Origin: an uncultured Lachnospiraceae bacterium
GTDB lineage: Bacteria; Bacillota; Clostridia; Lachnospirales; Lachnospiraceae
Direction of reading: 5' to 3'
Assembly: GCA_905203555.1 (NCBI GenBank)
Contig: CAJKWK010000018.1
Span: 1-43,846, forward strand
Length of the DNA stretch: 43,846 bases
The notes beneath the pieces are model-generated. The model was given only the letters and a program-made list of their open reading frames with translations, was not told the DNA's origin and made no database searches. Positions 26,232-33,804 of the stretch are shown piece by piece. Positions within the stretch are counted from its first letter, which is position 1. Each line of letters opens with the position of its first letter. A program made the translations under genes and the position numbers.

Positions 26232-26294
26232 ATGTGGAAATGCAATACTTTCTTTAGTCACCTCGAAAGGTGTCTCGAATCAGTTCATCCATAA
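26232..26294 (+). CDS. Twenty-residue leader ORF before the sigma factor
   Basis: ATG 26232 follows the strong ribosome site GGGGGAGG at 26216-26223 and opens a 20-codon frame, MWKCNTFFSHLERCLESVHP, ending at TAA 26292-26294. The stop overlaps AAGGAG, the ribosome site of the sigma factor. A small hairpin CACCT-CGAA-AGGTG (26259-26272) lies inside. Too short for an ordinary gene call, but the spacing suggests a translated leader that couples or attenuates sigma-factor expression. No homology is claimed. Confidence 0.45.
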   Translation: MWKCNTFFSHLERCLESVHP

Positions 26295-26306
26295 GGAGAC
26301 GGACGT

Positions 26307-26879
26307 ATGAAATCTCTTGATTACCAGTATATCGGTCAGTTGGTTTCACGTGCCCAAAAGGGCGACAATGAAGCCTTTGCCGAATTATACGCCGCTACTT
26401 ACCAACGACAATATCAATTTTCCCTCCGCTATTTAAAAGACGAATATCTGGCACAAGATGCCTTACAGGAGACCTACATGCTTGCTCTGAAAAATCTGAA
26501 CAGTCTCAAAGATCCGACACTTTTAGTCTCCTGGCTGAATCAGATCAATTTTCATGTCTGCTACAATCTCCACCAAAAGCAGACACGCTACAATCAGGAA
26601 ATGGATGTAGCAGAGACTGCCTTCAGCAATATAGAATCCGGCAAAAACACCCGGTCTTCCCATTCTCCGGAAGACACCGTCATACAGGTCGATACAAAGC
26701 GGTACCTTATGAAACAGATTTTGAACCTGCCATTTACAGAATCTCAAGTTACCTTATTAAAATACTATCATAATATGAAACTTGACAAAATCGCCCAAAT
26801 TATGAACGTCAGCCGGAGCTCTGTCAAGCGCTATCTCAAAGCCGCAAGGGAACATCTGGCGAAAGTAATACAGAGGTAA
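26307..26879 (+). CDS. ECF-like sigma-70 family sigma factor
   Basis: 190 residues with sigma region 2 (about 10-80: KGDNEAFAELYAATY, then YLKDEYLAQDALQETYMLAL) and region 4 helix-turn-helix (about 130-185: LPFTESQVTLLKYYHNMKLDKIA, here LPFTESQVTLLKYYHN and IAQIMNVSRSSVKRYLKAA). A linker replaces region 3, as in ECF factors. It would direct RNA polymerase to a small regulon. AAGGAG supports ATG 26307. No anti-sigma membrane protein is adjacent; the next gene encodes a lipoprotein. It is the first full gene before the pilus-like apparatus genes, which suggests it controls them or couples them to the surface state. Confidence 0.88.
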   Translation: MKSLDYQYIGQLVSRAQKGDNEAFAELYAATYQRQYQFSLRYLKDEYLAQDALQETYMLALKNLNSLKDPTLLVSWLNQINFHVCYNLHQKQTRYNQEMDVAETAFSNIESGKNTRSSHSPEDTVIQVDTKRYLMKQILNLPFTESQVTLLKYYHNMKLDKIAQIMNVSRSSVKRYLKAAREHLAKVIQR

Positions 26880-26933
26880 TTCCATAAAACTTGTTATCCA
26901 ACTATAATAACGATCATTCAGGAGGTTGTAAGT

Positions 26934-27863
26934 ATGTGTAAAAAAATACGGTTAATCAGTGTATTTTTTCTAATATTTGCCGCCTCCTTTTTTACTGGCT
27001 GTACAGGTGAAAAAGGTGCTGAAGACTCAGAAAATCACACCGAAGAACACCGCACTACCGTAACCGACGTCTTAGTCCCCTCTCCCTCCGGATCTGAAGT
27101 ATATGGAAATGATATTGTTTCTATAGATGCATCTAACGCGTCAGATGGCTATGTAATGATTTCTTATTCCGGTTCCGTAGAGAAGGTAAAACTACAGATT
27201 ACCGTTCCAGACGGCACTGTATACAGTTACAATCTAAGACCGGGAAATTACGAAACATTTCCGTTATCCGGTGGAAACGGTACTTATCTGCTCACTGTTC
27301 TGGAAAATGTAACGGACAATAAATACGCCATTTCTTTTTCTCAGGAACTTTCCGTAACATTGACCGATGAGTTCAAACCGTTCCTCTATCCCAATCAATA
27401 TGTCTGGTTTACACCGGACAGTCAGGCTGTTGCTCTCGGAGTCGAGATCTCCGAAAATGCCTCCAATGATTTGGACTACGTGGAACAGATTTATCGTTAC
27501 GTCATCGAACACATTACATACGATGATGAACTGGCAGCAAACGTACAATCCGATTACCTGCCGGTCATTGACCGGACTCTTAGTTCCAAAAGCGGGATCT
27601 GTTTCGACTACGCCTCACTGATGGCAGCGCTTTTACGCTCCCAGAATATTCCTACCAAACTGGTAGTCGGCTATTCTGGAGATGCCTACCATGCATGGAT
27701 CAGTGTCTACCTCAAGGAAATCGGCTGGGTCAACAATATCATCGAATTCGACGGCAAGAACTGGTCTCTGATGGACCCTACACTTGCCGCAAATAACAGC
27801 AACTCCTCCGTCGGGAAATATATCGGTGACGGAAGAAACTATATTGTGAAATATTCTTATTAA
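26934..27863 (+). CDS. Lipoprotein with a transglutaminase-like cysteine-protease domain
   Basis: 309 residues. The signal peptide ends in a lipobox-like FFTGC, so Cys23 would carry the lipid and the protein would sit on the outer face of the membrane. Residues about 45-150 are beta-rich. Residues about 175-300 form the transglutaminase-like fold with a full triad: C223 in SGICFDYASLMAALLR, H253 in DAYHAWISVYL and D281 in SLMDPTLAANN. Such domains in bacteria are usually peptidases or amidases. AGGAGG precedes ATG 26934. It lies between the sigma factor and the PilC-like gene with 18-55 base gaps, so it probably belongs to the same operon. Substrate unknown. Confidence 0.85.
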   Translation: MCKKIRLISVFFLIFAASFFTGCTGEKGAEDSENHTEEHRTTVTDVLVPSPSGSEVYGNDIVSIDASNASDGYVMISYSGSVEKVKLQITVPDGTVYSYNLRPGNYETFPLSGGNGTYLLTVLENVTDNKYAISFSQELSVTLTDEFKPFLYPNQYVWFTPDSQAVALGVEISENASNDLDYVEQIYRYVIEHITYDDELAANVQSDYLPVIDRTLSSKSGICFDYASLMAALLRSQNIPTKLVVGYSGDAYHAWISVYLKEIGWVNNIIEFDGKNWSLMDPTLAANNSNSSVGKYIGDGRNYIVKYSY

Positions 27864-27881
27864 ACAGGAGGGAACAATACT

Positions 27882-28916
27882 ATGAAACCTTTTTCCAATC
27901 TGGAATTATCTGCCTTCTGCGGACAGACTGCTCTGATTTTAAAATCCGGTATTTCTGCAATAGAAGGTCTCACCATGATGTTAGAGGATGCAGCATCCAA
28001 CGATGAAAAGGAGATTCTGACACTGCTTCTCGACAAAGCAATGGAAACCGGGAGTCTGCATCAGGCGCTTTTATCTGCAGACATTTTTCCTCCTTATCTG
28101 CTCCATATGACGGAGATTGGAGAAGAAACCGGAACACTGGATGAAGTCATGGAATCACTCTCCGATCACTATGCACGAGAAGATGCGATCAATAAAACCA
28201 TCCGCAGCTCCATTACTTACCCAATGATCATGATTGGAATGATGGCAGTTGTTGTCATCGTTCTTCTTGTCAAAGTAATGCCGATATTCAATCAGGTTTT
28301 TATCCAGTTAGGAACAGAAATGACCGGATTTTCCCGGGTGCTTATGAATATCGGTCAGGTGATCAGCACCTATTCCGGTGTATTTATTTTCCTGCTTCTT
28401 CTGATTGCAGGATTGTTTCTCTACGGAACACGCACGATTTCCGGCAAAAATCTATTTCGTAAAATCGGCTATAAATTAAAATTTACAAAAAAAATACATG
28501 AAGATATTGCTGCCTGCCGTTTCGCAAGCGGCATGGCTCTGACATTAAGCAGCGGACTCAATCCGGATCGCAGCATGGAACTGATTACTGCACTGAATGA
28601 AGATCCTGTATTTCAGGGAAAAATCACGCGCTGCCAACAGGCAATGCAAGAAGGACAAGATCTCAGCGACGCTCTTCTGACTGCCGGTATTTTCACCGGG
28701 ATGTACGCCAGAATGATTTCCATCGGCTCCAAAACCGGAACTTTAGATCATGTCATGAACGAAATTGCAGAACAGTATCAGACGGAGATCGATACACGAA
28801 TGAACAATCTTCTGGCCGTTTTGGAACCTACGCTTGTTGTTCTTCTGTCATTGATCGTCGGCGTGATCCTGCTGTCCGTAATGCTGCCATTGATGGGAAT
28901 TATGTCAAGCCTGTAA
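27882..28916 (+). CDS. pilC: PilC/GspF-family inner-membrane platform protein
   Basis: 344 residues with two repeats of the GspF/PilC helical domain. The first (about 10-115) has MTEIGEETGTLDEVMESLSD and is followed by two membrane helices (about 118-145 and 168-186). The second (about 205-315) has ISIGSKTGTLDHVMNEIAEQ and a final membrane helix (about 318-342). This family is the membrane platform that receives rotation from the PilB/PilT ATPase in type IV pili and type II secretion. The start follows AGGAGGG. It is near 400 residues in most systems, so this copy is slightly short at the N-terminus. Its stop lies in the first copy of an 18-base tandem repeat. Confidence 0.93.
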   Translation: MKPFSNLELSAFCGQTALILKSGISAIEGLTMMLEDAASNDEKEILTLLLDKAMETGSLHQALLSADIFPPYLLHMTEIGEETGTLDEVMESLSDHYAREDAINKTIRSSITYPMIMIGMMAVVVIVLLVKVMPIFNQVFIQLGTEMTGFSRVLMNIGQVISTYSGVFIFLLLLIAGLFLYGTRTISGKNLFRKIGYKLKFTKKIHEDIAACRFASGMALTLSSGLNPDRSMELITALNEDPVFQGKITRCQQAMQEGQDLSDALLTAGIFTGMYARMISIGSKTGTLDHVMNEIAEQYQTEIDTRMNNLLAVLEPTLVVLLSLIVGVILLSVMLPLMGIMSSL

Positions 28917-28998
28917 TTTTTATCGAATCTGTAAACTTTATTAAGCCTGTAATCTTTATTAAGCCTGTAATCTTTATTAAGCCTGTAATCTTTATAAA
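28909..28998 (+). repeat. Five tandem copies of an 18-base unit
   Basis: The consensus GCCTGTAATCTTTATTAA is repeated five times without spacers: copies 3 and 4 are identical, 5 differs slightly, 1 and 2 are diverged. Copy 1 includes the last Leu codon and stop of the PilC gene. Copy 5 abuts the ribosome site of the next gene. Copy number could vary and change the distance between the two genes. Confidence 0.9.
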
Positions 28999-29009
28999 GG
29001 AGCTGTACT

Positions 29010-29354
29010 ATGGTTGGAAATCGTTTTGAACTGCGCAGACAATCACATCCTATCCCAAAAGCGTTTGTTTCACTTTGTGCTTTTTTATTGATTCTTCTGC
29101 TGTTTCTGGAAGGGATCTCTTCTCTTTCCGTCAGCACAAGACAGCGTCAGAAGGAGAGTCTGGAAAATGCCATTATGCGGGATATCACCTATTGTTATGC
29201 GATGGAAGGAAACTATCCCGAAAGTCTGGATTATTTAAAAGAACACTATGGTCTGACCTACGATGAAGACGTATTCTTTGTGGATTACCGCATATCCGGT
29301 TCCAATATCCGACCGGATGTCACCATTATAGAAAAGGGGGATGAACCGAGATGA
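29010..29354 (+). CDS. Single-pass pilin-like protein (114 aa)
   Basis: 114 residues from ATG 29010, preceded by AAAGGAG. A short cytoplasmic N-terminus is followed by a membrane helix (about 18-38, AFVSLCAFLLILLLFLEGIS), a helical stretch (TRQRQKESLENAIMRDI), and TYCYAMEGNYPESLDYLKEH. The last part is the typical 'xxxYxxxxGxYPxsLxxL' pattern of type IV pilins and pseudopilins. The canonical prepilin cleavage site with Glu5 is not evident, so processing by a prepilin peptidase is doubtful. The stop overlaps the next start (ATGA, 29351-29354). Probably a minor pilin of the apparatus encoded by the neighbours. Confidence 0.65.
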   Translation: MVGNRFELRRQSHPIPKAFVSLCAFLLILLLFLEGISSLSVSTRQRQKESLENAIMRDITYCYAMEGNYPESLDYLKEHYGLTYDEDVFFVDYRISGSNIRPDVTIIEKGDEPR

Positions 29355-29839
29355 AGTACCGCACAAAACAAAAGCACATGATCGACTTGATTTTTCCGGT
29401 TGCATTGTTCTTTGTATTTGCACTTTGTGCTTTGACTGTGCTGCTGCTCTCCGCCCGGATTTATCAGTCCACAACGGAAAATTCTTCCAGGAATTACACT
29501 GCCGGAACCGGACTTTCCTATATCAGTGAGAAAATCCATCAGAATGACATTGACGGCGGAATTCAGATCGGTAAATTTAATGGGCACGATGCCTTGATCC
29601 TGACACAGACCAATCAGGGAGTTTCTTATTCTACCTATATTTATGCATATAAAAATGAATTAAAGGAACTCTTTCTCAAAGAAGATACACTGGCTGCTCC
29701 TTCTGCCGGAACAACCATTCTTGAGATCGAGGATTTCTCGATGGAACAGCTTTCTGACAGCCTGTTCCGGTTTCGCTGTACAGATCAAAAGGAGCAAACG
29801 GCATCCATTGTTGTATCCATCCGCAGTAGTGCGGAATAG
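29351..29839 (+). CDS. Single-pass pilin-like protein, DUF4860-like (162 aa)
   Basis: 162 residues: a basic N-terminus (MKYRTKQKHMIDL), one membrane helix (about 11-36), then a periplasm-facing type domain rich in beta strands (GIQIGKFNGHDALILTQTN, TYIYAYKNELKELFLKED, LFRFRCTDQKEQTASIVVS). This resembles the family annotated DUF4860 in Firmicutes near PilC/PilT-like genes; the family name is from memory of such loci. No prepilin cleavage motif is seen. Start and upstream stop overlap by four bases, so expression is coupled. Likely role: a structural component such as a minor pseudopilin of GspJ type. Confidence 0.65.
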   Translation: MKYRTKQKHMIDLIFPVALFFVFALCALTVLLLSARIYQSTTENSSRNYTAGTGLSYISEKIHQNDIDGGIQIGKFNGHDALILTQTNQGVSYSTYIYAYKNELKELFLKEDTLAAPSAGTTILEIEDFSMEQLSDSLFRFRCTDQKEQTASIVVSIRSSAE

Positions 29840-29877
29840 AGAATTTATATCATATCACACGAAAGGAATTTGTTTCT

Positions 29878-30324
29878 ATGGAAAATAAAACAAGACCTCG
29901 TTCATCCAGTTTATTTTTAATGGAACTCATCCTTGCAATTTTGTTCTTCTCCGTTGCAAGCGCTGTTTGTGTGCAGATTTTTGTACGTTCCCATGTCATG
30001 AGCCGTCAATCCGAGGTTCTGAATCATGCGGTCACCGTATGCACAAACACAGCCGAAACCTTTGCTGCATCAGAAGAACTTCTTTTGGGAACAACGGAAA
30101 CGTATTATGATGAAGCGTTTACTGTTTGTGACAAAGCTGATGCCGCCTACGTTCAGACAGTCAGCATTTATCCGGATGAACAGAAGAGTGACTCTCATCT
30201 GATCTGTGCCGATATCACACTGACTTCTATCTCCGACACAGCCTCGGATCCGGAAGAACAGACCATTTATACGCTGCATACAACACGTCACATTGCAAGG
30301 AGGACCGGCTATGAAAAAGAATAA
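29878..30324 (+). CDS. Prepilin-like protein with Glu5 but Ser at -1 (148 aa)
   Basis: 148 residues. The N-terminus reads RPRSSSLFLMELILAILFF. If cut between S11 and L12, the mature protein begins LFLME with glutamate at position 5, as in type IV pilins, followed by a hydrophobic helix. The residue before the cut would be Ser rather than Gly, which is unusual for known prepilin peptidases. The rest is a soluble domain with an AVTVCTNTAETFAAS helix and beta strands. GAAAGGA lies upstream of ATG 29878. It overlaps the next gene by 14 bases. By order and helix it resembles a GspI/PilV-type minor pilin. Confidence 0.7.
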   Translation: MENKTRPRSSSLFLMELILAILFFSVASAVCVQIFVRSHVMSRQSEVLNHAVTVCTNTAETFAASEELLLGTTETYYDEAFTVCDKADAAYVQTVSIYPDEQKSDSHLICADITLTSISDTASDPEEQTIYTLHTTRHIARRTGYEKE

Positions 30325-30829
30325 ACAGCAAACCTCTTTTGTCAATATCGGTACTTCCCTGCTGCTGGTCATTTTTCTCGTACTCACGCTCGTAACCTTT
30401 GCAGTTCTTTCGCTGACCAGCGCACGCAGCGATTACAATCTGAGCACGCGTCTGGCGTCCCACAAAACGGAATACTATAAAGCCTCTGAAACAGCCGAAA
30501 CCATAGTCGATGAAATTGACCGGATTCTGGAAGAACTGTCGAAAAAAAACGGCGCCGATCTCGCCGCCTACCGCGCAGAGGCAGAGCTGACGCTGCAGCA
30601 GACCGTTTTGGAGGACACATCCCTTCGCTGGGATTCCGATACAGATACAGACACTCCAACGCTTTCCTTCACCGTACCGATGTCTGAAAGTCAGGCTTTG
30701 GAGGTTGTTCTGAGAATTACCGATTATACAAACTGTGAAACATATTATACGATTCATTCCTGGAACGTCATTTCTACCGACACATGGGAAGGGGATCAGT
30801 CAATTCAACTTTTACCAATGGAGGACTAA
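30311..30829 (+). CDS. PilX/GspK-like minor pilin candidate (172 aa)
   Basis: 172 residues from ATG 30311, supported by AAGGAGG inside the previous gene. The N-terminus NIGTSLLLVIFLVLTLVTFA has a Gly before a long hydrophobic helix without Glu5, as in PilX/GspK proteins. It is followed by SARSDYNLSTRLASHKTEYY and ASETAETIVDEIDRILEEL, the helix pattern of that group. The C-terminal part is beta-rich (TLSFTVPMSESQALEVVLRI). The stop is three bases before the PilT-family ATPase gene, whose ribosome site (GGAGG) lies at its end. Confidence 0.7.
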   Translation: MKKNKQQTSFVNIGTSLLLVIFLVLTLVTFAVLSLTSARSDYNLSTRLASHKTEYYKASETAETIVDEIDRILEELSKKNGADLAAYRAEAELTLQQTVLEDTSLRWDSDTDTDTPTLSFTVPMSESQALEVVLRITDYTNCETYYTIHSWNVISTDTWEGDQSIQLLPMED

Positions 30830-30832
30830 ACG

Positions 30833-31888
30833 ATGCATCTAAACGACATATTAAAACAAGCGATTGAAGAACACGCATCCGACGTATTTATCGTAGCCGG
30901 ACTTCCTGTTTCCTTCCGGAAAAACGGAACGATTTCACAACTCAACGATCAGCGCCTTCTTCCCCACGATACCGAAAAACTGCTGACCGAGATTTATGAA
31001 CACGCAGAACAGCGACAGATGGCTTCGCTCCACGACAGAGGCGATGACGATTTTTCCTTCGCAATCCCCGGACTTTCACGTTTCCGGGTAAGTGCATACA
31101 AACAGCGCGGCGCACTCTCCGCTGTCATCCGAATCATCACCTTTGAACTCCCGCATATCGAAGACCTGGGACTTCCTGATTCTGTCATTCACCTTGCCGA
31201 CAGCGGAAAAGGCATGGTTCTTGTTACCGGACCTGCCGGAAGCGGCAAATCCACAACCCTTGCCTGTATGATCGATCAGATCAACCGGACACAGCAGAAA
31301 CATATCATCACACTGGAAGACCCGCTGGAATTTCTCCACCGGCACAACAAAAGCATCGTCAGTCAGCGAGAGATCAACGTAGATACCGAGAATTATGTCA
31401 CTGCCCTTCGTGCTGCACTGCGCCAGAGTCCAGACGTCATTCTTTTAGGAGAAATGCGGGATTATGAAACCATCAATGTAGCGATGACAGCCGCAGAAAC
31501 CGGACATCTGTTATTATCCACACTGCATACCATCGGAGCCGCCAACACCATCGACCGGATCATCGATGTCTTCCCGGCCAATCAGCAGCGCCAGATTGCC
31601 GTACAGCTCTCCATGGTACTCAACGCAGTTGTCTCTCAGCAGCTTGTTCCTACCGTAGATGGCAAGGTCGTTCCCGCCTTAGAAGTCATGACAGTGACTC
31701 CGGCTATTCGCAATATGATACGCGAAAATAAAGTCCATCAGATCGATGGTCTCCTATACTCTTCAGCAAAAGAAGACATGATCTCAATGGACTCTAGTCT
31801 GATGCAGCTTTACCGACAAGGAACCATCAGCAAAGACACTGCACTCAAATATGCAACCAACCCTGAAATGCTGGTAAAAAAATTATAA
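30833..31888 (+). CDS. pilT: PilT-family ATPase of a type IV pilus-like system
   Basis: Hexameric motor ATPase, 351 residues. It has an N-terminal PAS-like domain (DVFIVAGLPVSFRKNGTI) and a RecA-like core with Walker A GPAGSGKST (133-141). Next are the Asp box (IITLEDPLEF), Walker B with ILLGEMRDYETINVAM, and the His box LLLSTLHTIGAANTIDRIID. The GEMRD and HT..A..TIDRI.DVFP patterns mark the PilT branch, the retraction-type ATPase, rather than PilB/GspE; the four-Cys zinc motif of PilB is absent. No PilB is present in the window, so it may be the sole motor. The gene ends against the convergent cyclase gene. Confidence 0.93.
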   Translation: MHLNDILKQAIEEHASDVFIVAGLPVSFRKNGTISQLNDQRLLPHDTEKLLTEIYEHAEQRQMASLHDRGDDDFSFAIPGLSRFRVSAYKQRGALSAVIRIITFELPHIEDLGLPDSVIHLADSGKGMVLVTGPAGSGKSTTLACMIDQINRTQQKHIITLEDPLEFLHRHNKSIVSQREINVDTENYVTALRAALRQSPDVILLGEMRDYETINVAMTAAETGHLLLSTLHTIGAANTIDRIIDVFPANQQRQIAVQLSMVLNAVVSQQLVPTVDGKVVPALEVMTVTPAIRNMIRENKVHQIDGLLYSSAKEDMISMDSSLMQLYRQGTISKDTALKYATNPEMLVKKL

Positions 31889-33757
31889 ATCGTCTTCAAA
31901 AACCGCGTAGCCTTTCTTGCCGCGGTTTTTTACTGTATACAAAGCCTTATCCGCCTTCTCATACAGCGTCTGGAACTCCGTTCCATGTTCCGGCGCAAGA
32001 GCAATTCCCACAGATGCAGAAAAGGTCTCGCATTTTCCCTCTGCCTCATAGGTAATCGTCAATTTCTTGATCAATGCCTCTACATTTCTCGCAATCACAC
32101 GCTGCGGAATATCCACCAAAAATACAACAAACTCATCCCCGCCCAAACGACATACGATATCCTGAGGGCGCACATGTCTGCGGATCGTATCCGCCACTTC
32201 AATCAAAGCCCGGTCTCCCATCGTATGGCCAAGCGAATCATTCACCGCCTTAAAATTATCCAGATCAATGATATAAAATGCACATCCATGTGGTTTCTTA
32301 TCAGCCAGAACCGCATTAATCTTCTCAACGGCCGCAAGACGGTTATAAGTCTTCGTCAATGGATCCTGTCCGATCTGACTCTTCAGAAATACCTCATTCT
32401 GTCGTTCCTCAGTCACATCCACCAGAGTACCTACCGCAATACGATCCTGATCGCTTTCTCCGGCCACAATGTTCGTCACATTCACTTGATAATAGTAGAT
32501 TCTGCCGGAAAAATCCAGACAAAACTCTCCAAATACTTTTTCCACTCCCCTCTCAATCTGATCGAGCATAGACATCAGATTCCGATAAGACTCGCTCCCT
32601 TCCGGCACCAACTGCCCCAGACGATTCGGAAAATCCTCAATCCCCTGTGGAAACATCGCATTTTCCGACTTGCTTTCATTCATAAAATCCAGTTTCTTCG
32701 TAGTCAAATTATAGGTAAATACAAATCCCCCGGTCTCCGTAACAGCAATCCGGAAAATCCGGTCTTTGATCAGCAGCTCCCGATTCAGTTTCTTAATGTA
32801 GCTTTTTTCTCTTGCAAGCACATAATATCCCATCAAAATCAATGCCGCAATCACCAGAAGGATTTTCATCACCAGCTCCAGCACAATTTGTTTCGAATAT
32901 TCCATATTCGCCGTCGCCGCCTCGCCGGTCAGCACAGTCACTACACACCAGTTCTTCACCTGCATCGGAGAAAACAACAGCAGCCGGATCTCCCCATCCT
33001 TCTCAACCTGACGAACCGCTGTCTTATTCCCTTGTATCGCATCCTTAACTTCATCCACATCCACGCCCAGATTTTTCAGTGTAACAAAGTAATTTTCCTC
33101 TCCCATTCCCAAACATTTTGGACTGCTTGATTTTACAATGTAATTTCCTTCATTATCAATGATATGAACGAAACTCTCATCTCCGGTTTCCAGCTCAGAA
33201 TTCACGTAAATATTAAACTCATCCACCAGATATACTCCGTACAGAACAGCATGTGCCTCACCGTCCGGCCCAATAACCGGAACAGCGATCGTAATTCCAT
33301 GCTTGGCGGATAACGTACTATGAAACACGTTACTGATATAGAGATTTCCGCTCATCGCCTCTTGAAAATACTTGGAATCTTTCGTATTCGCAACAGTTCC
33401 CTGAGTCGTCACCACATCTCCCTCTTCATCCGTCAGTCCAATCCGGTCCATGTGGTTCTCTTCCGCTACTTCCCGCAGATAATCCATCGTCTCCTGATCA
33501 TGAATATCCTCCTGATCGATCCGAATGGTACGAGCCGCAGTCCGCAGCACCCCCATACCGCCCTGCAGCCGTCGCTCCGCCATCAGAGACGCCTGATTCG
33601 CCAGTCCCTGCAATGCCTCCTGATTACGAACACTCTCCACCTGATTCATGCTCTCATTAAACTGTTCTACCGAAAAAAGTACAAGAACAATCATCAAACA
33701 AGTTGCTGCCCATATCCAGATTCGTTGATTTCCCTTTTCTTTCTTTCCTTTCCTCAT
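31883..33757 (-). CDS. Cache-PAS-GGDEF diguanylate cyclase
   Basis: Makes c-di-GMP from two GTP. The 624 residues comprise a membrane helix (about 12-32), an extracytoplasmic Cache-type sensor (about 40-295), a second membrane helix (about 295-318), a PAS domain (about 330-450) and GGDEF (about 460-622). The active-site motif GGDEF is intact at 539-543 (CRLGGDEFVVFL). An I-site RPQD lies exactly five residues before it, so product feedback inhibition is likely. The start has GGAG upstream and lies 47 bases after the giant PAS/EAL gene, so it is the last gene of the c-di-GMP operon. Its stop abuts the PilT stop inside TTATAA. Confidence 0.93.
   Translation of the reverse strand: MRKGKKEKGNQRIWIWAATCLMIVLVLFSVEQFNESMNQVESVRNQEALQGLANQASLMAERRLQGGMGVLRTAARTIRIDQEDIHDQETMDYLREVAEENHMDRIGLTDEEGDVVTTQGTVANTKDSKYFQEAMSGNLYISNVFHSTLSAKHGITIAVPVIGPDGEAHAVLYGVYLVDEFNIYVNSELETGDESFVHIIDNEGNYIVKSSSPKCLGMGEENYFVTLKNLGVDVDEVKDAIQGNKTAVRQVEKDGEIRLLLFSPMQVKNWCVVTVLTGEAATANMEYSKQIVLELVMKILLVIAALILMGYYVLAREKSYIKKLNRELLIKDRIFRIAVTETGGFVFTYNLTTKKLDFMNESKSENAMFPQGIEDFPNRLGQLVPEGSESYRNLMSMLDQIERGVEKVFGEFCLDFSGRIYYYQVNVTNIVAGESDQDRIAVGTLVDVTEERQNEVFLKSQIGQDPLTKTYNRLAAVEKINAVLADKKPHGCAFYIIDLDNFKAVNDSLGHTMGDRALIEVADTIRRHVRPQDIVCRLGGDEFVVFLVDIPQRVIARNVEALIKKLTITYEAEGKCETFSASVGIALAPEHGTEFQTLYEKADKALYTVKNRGKKGYAVFEDDL
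31898..31931 (+). terminator. Bidirectional terminator inside the cyclase 3' end
   Basis: AAAAACCGCG and CGCGGTTTTTT form the stem, with a 13-base loop and a T-run. It ends the PilT operon ten bases after its stop. It also codes for the last residues of the convergent cyclase (KNRGKKGYAVF), and the - strand copy has a TTTTT tail too, so it may serve both. Confidence 0.8.
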
Positions 33758-33804
33758 ACTCTTGTCTCCGTTAATTCTAGTCGTTCCGACAACACTTCTT
33801 TTTC

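Noticed and set aside
28909..28998. CRISPR-like repeats
   Set aside because: The 18-base units are directly adjacent with no spacers, and no cas gene is present.
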